Positions 56,116 through 64,000 of a DNA stretch of 64,000 nucleotides are shown piece after piece. Numbering within the stretch: position 1 is the stretch's first letter; every line of letters starts with the position of its first letter. The notes under the pieces are model-generated. The model ran no database searches. It was not told where the DNA came from and saw only the letters and a list, made by a program, of their open reading frames with translations. The position numbers and the translations under genes were made by a program. The DNA lies in NCBI GenBank assembly GCA_964195425.1, contig CAXMOM010000017.1, positions 1 to 64,000 on the forward strand, written 5' to 3'. Source of the DNA: Glaciecola sp964195425. Lineage in GTDB: Bacteria > Pseudomonadota > Gammaproteobacteria > Enterobacterales > Alteromonadaceae.

Positions 56116-57285
56116 CTAGAAAGCATACTTCATCGAAAACTGCATACGATTCATATCGCCATCTGCACCAGACTCTATTTCCCGTTTTGCAAAAGTGTAT
56201 TCTCCACCAATGGTTATCTTAGCCGTTGGTTGGTACATCAAGTTAACGCGCGCACTTTGCGTTTCAGCGGTAACGCTTTGCCCTGTTAATGCAGCATTGT
56301 TGTCCGCACTAAATGCAGCGTAAATGAAGTTAGACCTGAACTGTTTGTTCCATACGTGACGATATGCTACCGAGAAAGCTGAAGAGTCAATTGTTTCTAT
56401 CTCCCCTTGTGCATTGAGCACACCGCCGGTTGCAGCATTTAATGCCGAATATCGGCCTAGACCGACACCACTATTGATAGAAATTCTTATATCGTTTTGC
56501 TCGCCGACACTTATTTTACTATTCAGGCTGATGCCATATGAGGACTCTGTCGTATCAATATCTACGCCATTATTATAAGCAAGCTGGCGTGCTAAACCGG
56601 CTAGTTTAATATACCCCCAATCCGCTTTATGAGTATATCTGGCAATAAAATCAGGTATCGCACTGTCGTCACCGACAATTCGACCGCCCCCGCCAAAAGG
56701 CGTTATTGTGGTTTCAGGATTTTCGACTGCAAATTCCCAACTGCCCGTCGTATACCTTAGCAATGCTTGGCGGCTAAATATTGTACCGTCAGCATTTCCT
56801 ATAAAATCCACGGCTTCTGGCAGTGCGCCAACGTCCATGAATGTTGACCAGGTTTGGCCCACTGTAAAACCCTTATATTTAATAAAAGCGTGTCTCATTC
56901 TTGGCAGATAAGAGTTGCTAACACGCTCGTTGCCGCCAGGCGTTACCAACATATCAAACTCTAAAACCCCAGTAATGGAATCGCCTTCCTCTTTAGGAGT
57001 AGTTGTTGTAAACCGAAAGCGGCTTTGTCTAATGTGGGCATCAAACTGAGTACTCTCTGCGTTTCCACCTACTGGCGTAAGTGAAGGAATGTAAAAATCT
57101 CTACCTAAATTGCCAGCAGCAAGTGAGCCATCTGAATAGTCACTAAAGATCGCGTCGGCTTTTATATATCCACTAAACGTAACGTTAGTATCGCCAATAT
57201 TGGAAGATGCTGCATTTGCACCTGCGCTTATGCCTAGGCCACATATCGCAAATAAAATGGCTGAACAAGTTTTTGTAAGTCTCAT
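56116..57285 (-). CDS. DcaP-type outer-membrane porin
   Basis: A 389-residue outer-membrane protein with a signal peptide ending AGANA and a C-terminal Phe (MKYAF), the classic beta-barrel end. The start of the barrel FSGYIKADAIFSDYSDG and AHIRQSRFRFTTTTP are typical DcaP-like porins, which take up small dicarboxylates, benzoates and similar solutes. It lies beside the acetate genes on the same strand and carries a CrbR-box-like site about 100 nt upstream, suggesting it is the outer-membrane route for the same carbon sources. Confidence 0.87.
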   Translation of the reverse strand: MRLTKTCSAILFAICGLGISAGANAASSNIGDTNVTFSGYIKADAIFSDYSDGSLAAGNLGRDFYIPSLTPVGGNAESTQFDAHIRQSRFRFTTTTPKEEGDSITGVLEFDMLVTPGGNERVSNSYLPRMRHAFIKYKGFTVGQTWSTFMDVGALPEAVDFIGNADGTIFSRQALLRYTTGSWEFAVENPETTITPFGGGGRIVGDDSAIPDFIARYTHKADWGYIKLAGLARQLAYNNGVDIDTTESSYGISLNSKISVGEQNDIRISINSGVGLGRYSALNAATGGVLNAQGEIETIDSSAFSVAYRHVWNKQFRSNFIYAAFSADNNAALTGQSVTAETQSARVNLMYQPTAKITIGGEYTFAKREIESGADGDMNRMQFSMKYAF

Positions 57286-57362
57286 AAAAAATCCCGTGGT
57301 TCGTTAATATTATGTAAATATATGGTAACGGGATGGATTATTAATGATATTAAGGTCGGTTA

Positions 57363-57397
57363 AAATAGGCGAATGGTCTATGAGACTATGGTGGTAT
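57363..57397. promoter_or_regulatory. Candidate regulatory sites upstream of the porin
   Basis: ACTATGGTGGTAT at 57385-57397 resembles the acs and yjcH elements (ACTTTRGTRGTAA) with two mismatches. Immediately before it, AAATAGGCGAATGGTC at 57363-57378 repeats a 16-nt sequence found upstream of the LapD-like gene (28931). Both are within about 115 nt of the porin start. Confidence 0.4.
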
Positions 57398-57474
57398 TCT
57401 TTTATCAAAAAAACCTTGATAGGAGTTGGCAATATTTACGTTCAGACTTCAACAAGTTGAACGCCTGAATTTAG

Positions 57475-59217
57475 TTATCGCAGCTGTCTTCTAACAGCAA
57501 CGAGCAACAACATAATTGCCCAGAACACACTGAGGCTGCCACCAGCTGCTTGACCGCTATTACTTGGATCACTAGCAGTTGCTGAGCTATTAGCAGTTAT
57601 TGGGGTGTTATTGCTAGTAGTGGCTGCATTATTAACATCTATTGGATTATTAATCGTGACCGTTACTTCATTTTTTATTTCATCCGCATTTGCTGCGTAT
57701 AAGGGATGAAGTGTTTGAATAATCCTAACCGTAAAGCTTTCATCTTGCTCAACGTTGCTGTCAGCCATGGTTTTTATAAGCAGTATTTTGCTAGTTTCGC
57801 CGTTGTTAAAACTTATTACCTGACTAGTAGATTCAAAGTCTAACTGGCTGGCTGAGTGGGCAGATGTTTCTACATGATATGAAATAACACCTGCATTCCC
57901 GCCAACTCTATTGATAGTTATTTCGGCGTCGTCCCCTTCCTTCACAAAAACAAGTGTTTCAGTGAATTCTACGTAACCGACGTCATCATTTTTATCAAAA
58001 ATACTTGCCTGAATAGATGAGCTTGCTGGATCAATGGTGACACCATTAGGATAAACCAGTTCAAACGAAAGATGTTCGATCGCTTCGTCTACATTATCGG
58101 TGCGGGTAGGCATAGACATTGTGTAAACATTATTAATACCGTCGTGGACTACTGAGCCAATAGTACTGTAAAAATCATCTAGACCTGCCGTGCCTTGACG
58201 TACCACAAAATTAACTGAATCGCCGGCGTCGGCTCCCTCAAATACAATATCAAACTCAATATTGTAACCCTCCACCGCAACAGATACATTTTCATGGATA
58301 GACACTACGCCGTTTTTAAGACGAGTTGGCTGAATATTTTTAAATGTACGTTCACTATTTGCAAAGCTTGTTGTTATCAAGTCGCGATAGACTTGAGCGG
58401 CATTAGCTTCGCCTACGACCCCACAATCTAAGACTTGCTGTTTTTCTTCAAGACGTATTTCATAGTCTGAGAAAAAAGGCTCTGTACGTGAGCCTGAAAC
58501 AAACATAATGCTTCCTTGTGAACCACACTGATATCCAGCGGCATCGTAACGAGCAACATGGGCTCCGCCATCTGGATAGTCTGACTTAGCGTGCTTGAAA
58601 CCATCGTTATGGCTTAATTCATGAGCTAAGGTGCGTTCTATCCACAAATTAGCATCGGTATTGAAAGGAGAAATCCAACTCACGTTGTCGCCAACAAATG
58701 CCTGACCTAACATTGTTGTTTCATCTTCGGATGTTTGAAAACCCGCTAAACTAACTAAGTAAGAATATTGATGCTGCTGTTTAATCTGTTCACCCACTTG
58801 CGTGCGTTGCCAAGCAGCTAGTTCATGCAAGCGTTGGGTATAGCTATCGCTTGATGACCAAATATCATCAGACTCAACATAAACAAGACCGGTAACTACC
58901 CTTCTAAGGGGAATGTTGCTATTCACGAAGGCTTGGTTGTTATGCGCCATGTTGGTATTAACGTAATCAAGCAGCTTCTCTGAATCACCATTAAAGTAGT
59001 CTAGTATGTGATCGTTATAAACGAACAAAACACCCGTTTCAATAAAATCAGATTCATTTAGTGTGGGTTCGGGGTATATAAATCCGGTCGCGGTAACAGA
59101 AGATTGCACCGAATTGGGAGCTCTCTGTTTTGGCACAAAAAGCGAGTCCGCAAATGAATTGCTGACTAAAACCAATGCACACATAGCAAGGCCTGATTTA
59201 ATTAGCAAAGACAACAT
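57475..59217 (-). CDS. GlyGly-CTERM zinc metalloprotease with Calx-beta domain
   Basis: A 580-residue exported protein. It has a signal peptide (GLAMCALVLVSNSFA), a metzincin-type protease domain with the zinc motif HELSHNDGFKH (about residue 205), and a Calx-beta domain (VGYVEFTETLVFVKEGDDAEITINRVGG...DESFTVRI; about 420-525). A low-complexity Ala/Thr/Asn/Ser linker leads to the C-terminus GGSLSVFWAIMLLLVAVRRQLR, the GlyGly-CTERM signal cut by rhombosortase. It would be surface-attached or released. Its promoter carries the sigma-54/UAS pair at 59382-59473. Confidence 0.87.
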   Translation of the reverse strand: MLSLLIKSGLAMCALVLVSNSFADSLFVPKQRAPNSVQSSVTATGFIYPEPTLNESDFIETGVLFVYNDHILDYFNGDSEKLLDYVNTNMAHNNQAFVNSNIPLRRVVTGLVYVESDDIWSSSDSYTQRLHELAAWQRTQVGEQIKQQHQYSYLVSLAGFQTSEDETTMLGQAFVGDNVSWISPFNTDANLWIERTLAHELSHNDGFKHAKSDYPDGGAHVARYDAAGYQCGSQGSIMFVSGSRTEPFFSDYEIRLEEKQQVLDCGVVGEANAAQVYRDLITTSFANSERTFKNIQPTRLKNGVVSIHENVSVAVEGYNIEFDIVFEGADAGDSVNFVVRQGTAGLDDFYSTIGSVVHDGINNVYTMSMPTRTDNVDEAIEHLSFELVYPNGVTIDPASSSIQASIFDKNDDVGYVEFTETLVFVKEGDDAEITINRVGGNAGVISYHVETSAHSASQLDFESTSQVISFNNGETSKILLIKTMADSNVEQDESFTVRIIQTLHPLYAANADEIKNEVTVTINNPIDVNNAATTSNNTPITANSSATASDPSNSGQAAGGSLSVFWAIMLLLVAVRRQLR

Positions 59218-59381
59218 AAAGAACCCTCATATATTAGTGAACTACTACGGCTTAATTTCAGCCCTAAACAACCTACTCGTCTTTACAATATGTAATCTGT
59301 ATATTCTTCTAATTAGTTCTTTTAAAAAGTAATAAACGCAAAGAATTTTATATAAAAACAAGCACCACACTTGCTTGTAAA

Positions 59382-59473
59382 GCACAAATCAAGCCAAAAC
59401 ATAAACCATTGATTTAATATGACTTATTAATAAAATTCGATTTGTTTTTCCCAAGTTGTAAAGAAAACTGACA
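59382..59473 (-). promoter_or_regulatory. Sigma-54-type promoter and upstream element of the metalloprotease
   Basis: On the minus strand TGGCTT-GATTT-GTGC (59382-59396) has correct -24/-12 spacing with one change at -12 (GTGC for TTGC). The element GTTGTAAAGAAAACTGACA lies on the plus strand at 59455-59473, 59 bp upstream of the -24 box. Same pair, spacing and orientation as at 60369-60460. Predicted leader is about 155 nt. Confidence 0.65.
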
Positions 59474-59521
59474 TTGACTGGAGGGGGATATTAGATGGGA
59501 GTATTCAGGCTTGTCTTAAAC

Positions 59522-59557
59522 AAAAAAGCCCAGATACTAAATTTAGTAAAAGGGCTT
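59522..59557 (-). terminator. Rho-independent terminator of the PEP-CTERM-like gene
   Basis: AAGCCC (59526-59531) and GGGCTT (59552-59557) flank an inner palindrome TACTAAATTTAGTA. On the minus strand the hairpin is followed by a run of six T. It lies 64 nt after the stop of the gene at 59621. Confidence 0.8.
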
Positions 59558-59620
59558 CTAGTTTTATCTACTGGAGTTTTAAGACAAAACAGCAATAGAT
59601 GGCAACACTATAGTTTAAAC

Positions 59621-60310
59621 TTAGACAGTTGAACGTTTTCTAACTGCAGTAAACAACATAGCGATTACTAATAAACTCAAAATGCTTGGAGCCGATACTT
59701 TTTGCAACATGATGTTGTCAAACATTGCCTCAGTTAACTGATTACCATCGGTGATAGCAATGGCGATGGCAATACGAATACCCTGAGTTGCAGCGGTCTC
59801 ACCATTTAACGACATAATTGATTCAGTAATAACAAGAGAAGAGGTTGTGAGTGTTTGTACTAAGTTGGTATCAAACAATGCGTCAGCTGACACAGCATTT
59901 AAAAAATCAACATCGCCCACGTTACCTAATATTTCTGGCTCGGCGCTATTGCGAAGGGCAAGCTCGATATATACTCGATCAAATGGCCCTTGCACAGAAA
60001 GAAGCTGAGCTAAACCTGTTAAGAAAATTTCGTCGCCAACTACATAATCACTACCGTCTAAAAGGATCGTTTGGAATCCAACAATAAATCCACCTTGTGC
60101 GACACCGTTATTTGACAATATTGCAGATTGATTACCTGAAATAGGAGAATCGCTAGTGATACCAGCATTAGGTGTAAACGTCCATGGGGAACTGTCAGAC
60201 GTTTCTTCAAAACCTCCATCTAAGAGAAGCGCCGCTTGAGCTGACAATGTAAATACGGCTAGTAAAGGTATCGTGAACAGCTTAAAAAAGCGTTTATATT
60301 GCGCTGACAT
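59621..60310 (-). CDS. Exported protein with PEP-CTERM-like sorting signal
   Basis: A 229-residue protein with a Sec signal (FFKLFTIPLLAVFTLSAQA) and a C-terminal tripartite signal VSAPSILSLLVIAMLFTAVRKRS: a VSAPS motif, a hydrophobic helix and a basic tail. This is the variant PEP-CTERM signal seen in Alteromonadales. The body (LLLDGGFEETSDSSPWTFTPN...) resembles secreted carbohydrate-binding beta-sandwich proteins, but no domain is certain. A sigma-54/UAS pair lies 60-150 nt upstream. No exosortase gene is in the window. Confidence 0.7.
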   Translation of the reverse strand: MSAQYKRFFKLFTIPLLAVFTLSAQAALLLDGGFEETSDSSPWTFTPNAGITSDSPISGNQSAILSNNGVAQGGFIVGFQTILLDGSDYVVGDEIFLTGLAQLLSVQGPFDRVYIELALRNSAEPEILGNVGDVDFLNAVSADALFDTNLVQTLTTSSLVITESIMSLNGETAATQGIRIAIAIAITDGNQLTEAMFDNIMLQKVSAPSILSLLVIAMLFTAVRKRSTV

Positions 60311-60368
60311 AAATTAATTCCTAGTAATTCGACTCAAACGTATTGCTCAAGTATCTGCCGATGTCTAA

Positions 60369-60460
60369 GCAATAAACAAGCCATTGAAATATATTCATTA
60401 AAAACATAGAGTTAAAAAAACTTTGAATTCCTATTTACAGAGTTGTAAAAAAAGCTGACG
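60369..60460 (-). promoter_or_regulatory. Sigma-54-type promoter and upstream element of the PEP-CTERM-like gene
   Basis: On the minus strand TGGCTT-GTTTA-TTGC (60369-60383) matches the -24/-12 consensus with TGGC and TTGC both exact. GTTGTAAAAAAAGCTGACG lies on the plus strand at 60442-60460, 59 bp upstream of the -24 box. The predicted leader is about 45-50 nt. The rest of the gap to 60736 should hold the promoter of DDAH; nothing specific was seen there. Confidence 0.75.
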
Positions 60461-60736
60461 ATTTTTTGTTTCACATTTACGGTTAATTTAGACCATAATG
60501 CGCTTGTTGTATTTGTTACCCAGTTATACGTTTTAAACTTGTTTAATATTTGAGCGGTTACCTTGCAATTTTACCCAACATTTTTAGCCCTTGACAAATT
60601 GTTATCGCACATTTTATTAATTTAATACAATAGGTAGACAACAAAATGAACGCTAATTGTTGAATAGATCTGCTATGTTGTTTATTGTTCTAAGATCATC
60701 GCTTTTGATGGTTTGATATCACTATAAGGAATTTAG

Positions 60737-61498
60737 ATGTTTACACGGGCAATAGTACGTAAACCTTGTAAAACATTGGTTAATGGGCTAACAAGCGCAA
60801 GTTTGGGCATACCTGATTATGCACTCGCTTGTGAGCAGCACCAAGATTATGTGGCTGCATTGGAAGAATGTGGCCTGCAAGTTACGCAATTGCCTGCTTT
60901 AGAAGACTATCCCGATTCTTGTTTCGTTGAAGATGTCGCATTACTTACTCAGGAATGCGCAATTGTAACGCATCCTGGCGCTATCAGCCGCAAAGGCGAA
61001 GTGGCCCATATAGTGCCTACCTTAGAAGCATTTTACCCCTCACTAAAGTTCATTAGTGAAAAAGGACATGCCGAAGCGGGTGATATCATGATGGTAGGTA
61101 AGCATTTTTATATCGGCTTATCCTTAAGAACAAACATGATTGGAGCGAATGAAATCATTAATATCCTGGCTCATCATGGCCTAACAGGCTCTACCGTAAA
61201 GATGAATGAAATGCTGCATTTAAAAACCGGCCTTAGCTATATTGAAAATGAGAATTTATTAGCTTATGGTGAAATGATGTCTCATCCGGACTTTGGCAAA
61301 TATAAGCGTATTAAGGTCGATGAAGCTGAGCAATATGCGGCTAATAGTGTATGGATAAATGGCACCGTTTTAATACCTAAGGGTTTTCCCAATACACTAA
61401 AAGCAGTCCAAGACCTAGGGTATAAAACAAGAGAAGTTGCAATGTCTGAGTTTCAAAAAATAGATGGCGGCTTGAGTTGTTTATCCCTTCGGTTTTAG
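60737..61498 (+). CDS. Dimethylarginine dimethylaminohydrolase
   Basis: A 253-residue guanidino-group-modifying enzyme. Substrate-binding acidic residues are in DYPDSCFVEDVALL, the catalytic His-bearing segment in EKGHAEAGDIM, and the nucleophilic Cys in IDGGLSCLSLRF near the C-terminus. It hydrolyses N-omega-methylated arginines to citrulline and methylamines. Related arginine or agmatine deiminases are longer. AAGGA precedes the ATG. It stands alone between divergently oriented genes. Confidence 0.9.
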   Translation: MFTRAIVRKPCKTLVNGLTSASLGIPDYALACEQHQDYVAALEECGLQVTQLPALEDYPDSCFVEDVALLTQECAIVTHPGAISRKGEVAHIVPTLEAFYPSLKFISEKGHAEAGDIMMVGKHFYIGLSLRTNMIGANEIINILAHHGLTGSTVKMNEMLHLKTGLSYIENENLLAYGEMMSHPDFGKYKRIKVDEAEQYAANSVWINGTVLIPKGFPNTLKAVQDLGYKTREVAMSEFQKIDGGLSCLSLRF

Positions 61499-61648
61499 TT
61501 CTCAAAAGACAACAATCATAGCGATAAAGGCGAGTACCCTACACTAGGAAAAGTCGACGCCTGCCCGAGTAGATACGCAGGCCAGCAGTTTTTGTTGAAC
61601 AATATCAACATGAAGACAAGTTAACTGGCGATGGTCGAAAAATATTAC

Positions 61649-62863
61649 TTACGTCAGTAAAAATATAGACAATAGTGGGATTAAAAAGAACACGCCGCCT
61701 ATATAAGCAATTCCATAAGCTTTTTGCTCGGCTACTTTTAAAGACAACTGGTAGGACAAATTAGGTGGCCATTCTCTCCAAAAACTAACGCCATATAGCA
61801 ATATTACCGCCAGCACATTATAAACTAGGTGCACAAAGGCAATTTGTAATGCCAAATTAGCATTAACGCCCGTTACGGAAAGTGCGGCAACAACTGCTGT
61901 TATGCATGTGCCAATGTTAGCGCCTAGGGTAAATGGATAAATAGACCGAGCAGTCACAATCCCATTGCCTACTAGCGGCACCATAAGGGATGTTGTAGTA
62001 GAGCTTGATTGCACCAAGACTGTCACAACCGTGCCCGACGTTATGCCCGACATTGCGCCGCGGCCCAGGCTATTTTGTAACATCTCTCTAGCACGTCCCA
62101 CCATGAGCGATTTCATCACTTTACCCATCCAAGTAATGGACAAAATAATCAGCATCATGCCAATCACAATTCGAACTGTGCCGTCCCATACTGGAGGCAA
62201 GCCGTCGGTAATTGTTTTAACTGTATCAATTATGGGGGAGGTAACTAATTTTATGGGGTTAAAGCCGCCAATATCGGCCCCTGCACCGGCTGTAAAAAAT
62301 GACACTAAAAACGCGCTGGCTTTTTCTAATATACCAAACAATATTTCGATAGGTAAAAAAACGAGTACAGCAAAAATATTGAAGAAGTCATGAATAGTCG
62401 CCGCATTAAAGGCTCTTTGAAATTCTTGCTTGTTACCAATATGCCCTAAACTCACTATAGTATTGGTGATACTGGTGCCAATATTTGCGCCCATCATCAT
62501 AGGTATAGCAATAGTAATGGGTAAACCACCGGCTACCATAGCCACGATAATAGAAGAGACGGTGCTTGAAGATTGAATAAGTGCGGTACATACCATACCA
62601 ATGATCAAACCCAATATTGGGTTTGATGCATATTCGAACAAAGTACTCGCATGCTCTTGTGTCGCAACGTTAAAGCCGCCACCAATTAGACCAACCGCAG
62701 TCAACATTGCAAATACGAGCAACACTAAAAACAGCCAACGAACCAGTTTAGGCAAACTTTGTAAACCACTCACAATCTCAGTAGCGTCAATTTGCGAAAC
62801 AACTTCTTTTACATTTGCTATTTTGCTGTCACTCTGGATTGAATTGTTCGGCAACAAAGACAT
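61649..62863 (-). CDS. Na+/phosphate symporter family protein
   Basis: A 404-residue membrane protein of the NptA/PNaS family. The two inverted QSSS repeats are clear: ALIQSSSTVSSIIVAMVAGGLPI...MGANIGTSITNT and LVQSSSTTTSLMVPLVGNGIV...TLGANIGTCITA. It imports phosphate with sodium. A hydrophilic N-terminus of about 40 residues precedes the first helix. No Pho box was recognised upstream. Confidence 0.9.
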   Translation of the reverse strand: MSLLPNNSIQSDSKIANVKEVVSQIDATEIVSGLQSLPKLVRWLFLVLLVFAMLTAVGLIGGGFNVATQEHASTLFEYASNPILGLIIGMVCTALIQSSSTVSSIIVAMVAGGLPITIAIPMMMGANIGTSITNTIVSLGHIGNKQEFQRAFNAATIHDFFNIFAVLVFLPIEILFGILEKASAFLVSFFTAGAGADIGGFNPIKLVTSPIIDTVKTITDGLPPVWDGTVRIVIGMMLIILSITWMGKVMKSLMVGRAREMLQNSLGRGAMSGITSGTVVTVLVQSSSTTTSLMVPLVGNGIVTARSIYPFTLGANIGTCITAVVAALSVTGVNANLALQIAFVHLVYNVLAVILLYGVSFWREWPPNLSYQLSLKVAEQKAYGIAYIGGVFFLIPLLSIFLLT

Positions 62864-62989
62864 AAATATTACTCAACAAGTTAACGTCATCTTTAAACAC
62901 CTCACGTTTGTACAGTGTTATTGTGAAGCTTTTATTAAGCTTTAAATAATTTCGCTAACTATTTGCTAAAGATTCACAAAAAGGTTCGT

Positions 62990-64000
62990 CTAAAAAGGCA
63001 TAGGATACTGCATAAGTACTTGTTCGGTTTCTTTTAGGCATTCATCGGTAAGCGTTATATCAAATGCCGCGATATTTTCACGTAACTGCGGCATTGTAGT
63101 GGCGCCAATTATAGTCGAGGTCACGCCATCAACTTGGTCAACCCATGCAAGCGCAAGCTGGCTTGGCGTAATGTCATATTTAGCTGCAATATTGCAATAG
63201 GCTTTGGTGGCAAGTTGACTTTGTGGATTGTCGCGAAACAAACCATTGCGCTGAACCAAGGTCCAACGACTTCCCTTAGGCCTAGCTCCGTCTAGATATT
63301 TTCCTGATAGCATGCCACCGGATAATGGTGACCATGGCAAGTATGCGATATCTTCAAACACGCAAGACTCAATCAAAAACGGCCAATCTTTGGTGTGTAA
63401 TATATTAAATTCATTTTGAATAGAAACGGGCTTGGAAATATTCATTTCTTCACATAAATTTAGATAAGTATGGATGCCCCAAGTAGTATCGTCTGATAAT
63501 GCCCAATGACGAATTTTGCCACTAACTAAGGCTTTATTAATGCCCAGCAGTATATCTCTCATTCTGTCTTTTTCTTTGGCAACATCGGTTTTTGTAGGTT
63601 TAACTTGATTTGGCCAATGGGTGCCAAAATGAGCTGTACTGCGGTTTGGCCAGTGCAATTGATACACGTCAATATAATCAGTTTGTAGGCGAGTAAGAGA
63701 ATCCTCGAGTGCTATTCCCACATTTTCGCCGGTTATAGGGCTATTGTCGCGAACATATGCGAATCCAGGACCCGCAATTTTAGTTGCTAATATTATGTCA
63801 TCGCGTTTTTCTTTATTTCGCGATAACCAATCACCAATGCAGCGCTCGGTGTCTCCATGGGTTGCTTCAGTAGGCGGCACTGGGTACATTTCGGCAGTAT
63901 CAATAAAATTAACGCCTGCATCAAGCGAATATGCTATTTGATTGTCGGCGTCAGCCTGAGTGTTTTGAATGCCCCAAGTCATTGTCCCTAAACATACTCT
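62990..64000 (-). CDS. tas: Aldo/keto reductase, Tas-like (5' end outside window)
   Basis: A (beta/alpha)8 NADPH-dependent oxidoreductase. The visible part starts RVCLGTMTWGIQNTQADADNQI and contains the active-site Asp and Tyr in FIDTAEMYPVPP, the Lys in ILATKIAGP and the His in DVYQLHWPNR. The pattern, including AEMYPVPP and WPNR, is closest to E. coli Tas. The frame remains open to base 64000, so the natural start lies beyond the window and the internal ATG at 63982 is not the start. Confidence 0.87.
   Translation of the reverse strand, partial: RVCLGTMTWGIQNTQADADNQIAYSLDAGVNFIDTAEMYPVPPTEATHGDTERCIGDWLSRNKEKRDDIILATKIAGPGFAYVRDNSPITGENVGIALEDSLTRLQTDYIDVYQLHWPNRSTAHFGTHWPNQVKPTKTDVAKEKDRMRDILLGINKALVSGKIRHWALSDDTTWGIHTYLNLCEEMNISKPVSIQNEFNILHTKDWPFLIESCVFEDIAYLPWSPLSGGMLSGKYLDGARPKGSRWTLVQRNGLFRDNPQSQLATKAYCNIAAKYDITPSQLALAWVDQVDGVTSTIIGATTMPQLRENIAAFDITLTDECLKETEQVLMQYPMPF

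Noticed and set aside
61559..61593. Hairpin GCCTGC/GCAGGC with T5 after DDAH as terminator
   Set aside because: Six-base stem, 12-nt loop and a 6-nt gap before the T-run make it too weak to list.
1..64000. tRNA, rRNA, CRISPR arrays, prophage genes
   Set aside because: None recognised on either strand by reading; a tRNA or ncRNA scan was not possible.

Overview
The window looks like a chromosomal segment of a marine gammaproteobacterium of the order Alteromonadales (Paraglaciecola/Glaciecola/Alteromonas-like). The reasons are its moderately low GC, the acetate-switch block (CrbS/CrbR, Acs, ActP, DUF485, DUF294 protein) in the order typical of that group, a DcaP-type porin, LapD-type c-di-GMP receptor, GlyGly-CTERM and PEP-CTERM-like surface proteins, and gene families common in those genera. 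This is inferred from protein families; no rRNA, tRNA, CRISPR array or phage genes were seen.

Region 1 (about 0-17 kb) is accessory. It holds a DJ-1/PfpI protein and an arsenic operon (arsR, LMW-phosphatase-type arsC, arsH, ACR3 efflux pump, glutaredoxin-type arsC). After these come a small dual-specificity phosphatase, the Mn exporter mntP and a two-gene remnant of a mercury operon. A MEST-like alpha/beta hydrolase, ChaC, DUF6356, a DksA/TraR-like protein, a transglutaminase-like protein, a long RluA-type pseudouridine synthase and a minus-strand group (dienoyl-CoA isomerase-like crotonase, SDR, MBL hydrolase, exported methyltransferase) follow. At least seven decayed copies of one IS6-family element (terminal repeat GGTACTGTCAACTT) are scattered here and none was seen after 16.5 kb.

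Region 2 (17-27 kb) mixes housekeeping genes (topB, dgoA, moaB), a large eight-heme TPR cytochrome and three genes each broken by one small lesion (DUF1971, a diguanylate cyclase, DUF2845).

Region 3 (27-36 kb) is exopolysaccharide-related: manC, a LapD-like receptor, an O-antigen-ligase/polymerase-like protein, a VpsP-like protein and an initiating glycosyl-phosphotransferase. Region 4 (36-47.5 kb) has a GST, a histone-deacetylase family enzyme, an orphan BrxR/CapW-type WYL regulator beside a TerB-like protein, udk-nupC and other metabolic genes. Region 5 (45-57 kb) is the acetate switch: exonuclease and DUF294 protein, crbS and crbR, acs, yjcH-actP and a porin. Region 6 (57-64 kb) holds a GlyGly-CTERM metalloprotease, a PEP-CTERM-like protein, DDAH, a Na/Pi symporter and a Tas-like aldo/keto reductase.

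Two regulatory patterns were found by reading the intergenic DNA. (1) A 19-nt element GTTGTAAA-N5-CTGAC[AG] lies 59-61 bp upstream of a sigma-54-type -24/-12 promoter (TGGCTT-N5-[TG]TGC) in front of the GlyGly-CTERM protease, the PEP-CTERM-like protein and the EPS-initiating transferase. A decayed copy precedes the truncated secreted gene at 9.3 kb. This fits a PrsK/PrsR-RpoN type surface-protein/EPS regulon. (2) A 13-nt motif ACTTTRGTRGTAA or close variant lies upstream of acs, of yjcH-actP and of the porin, and is a candidate CrbR box.
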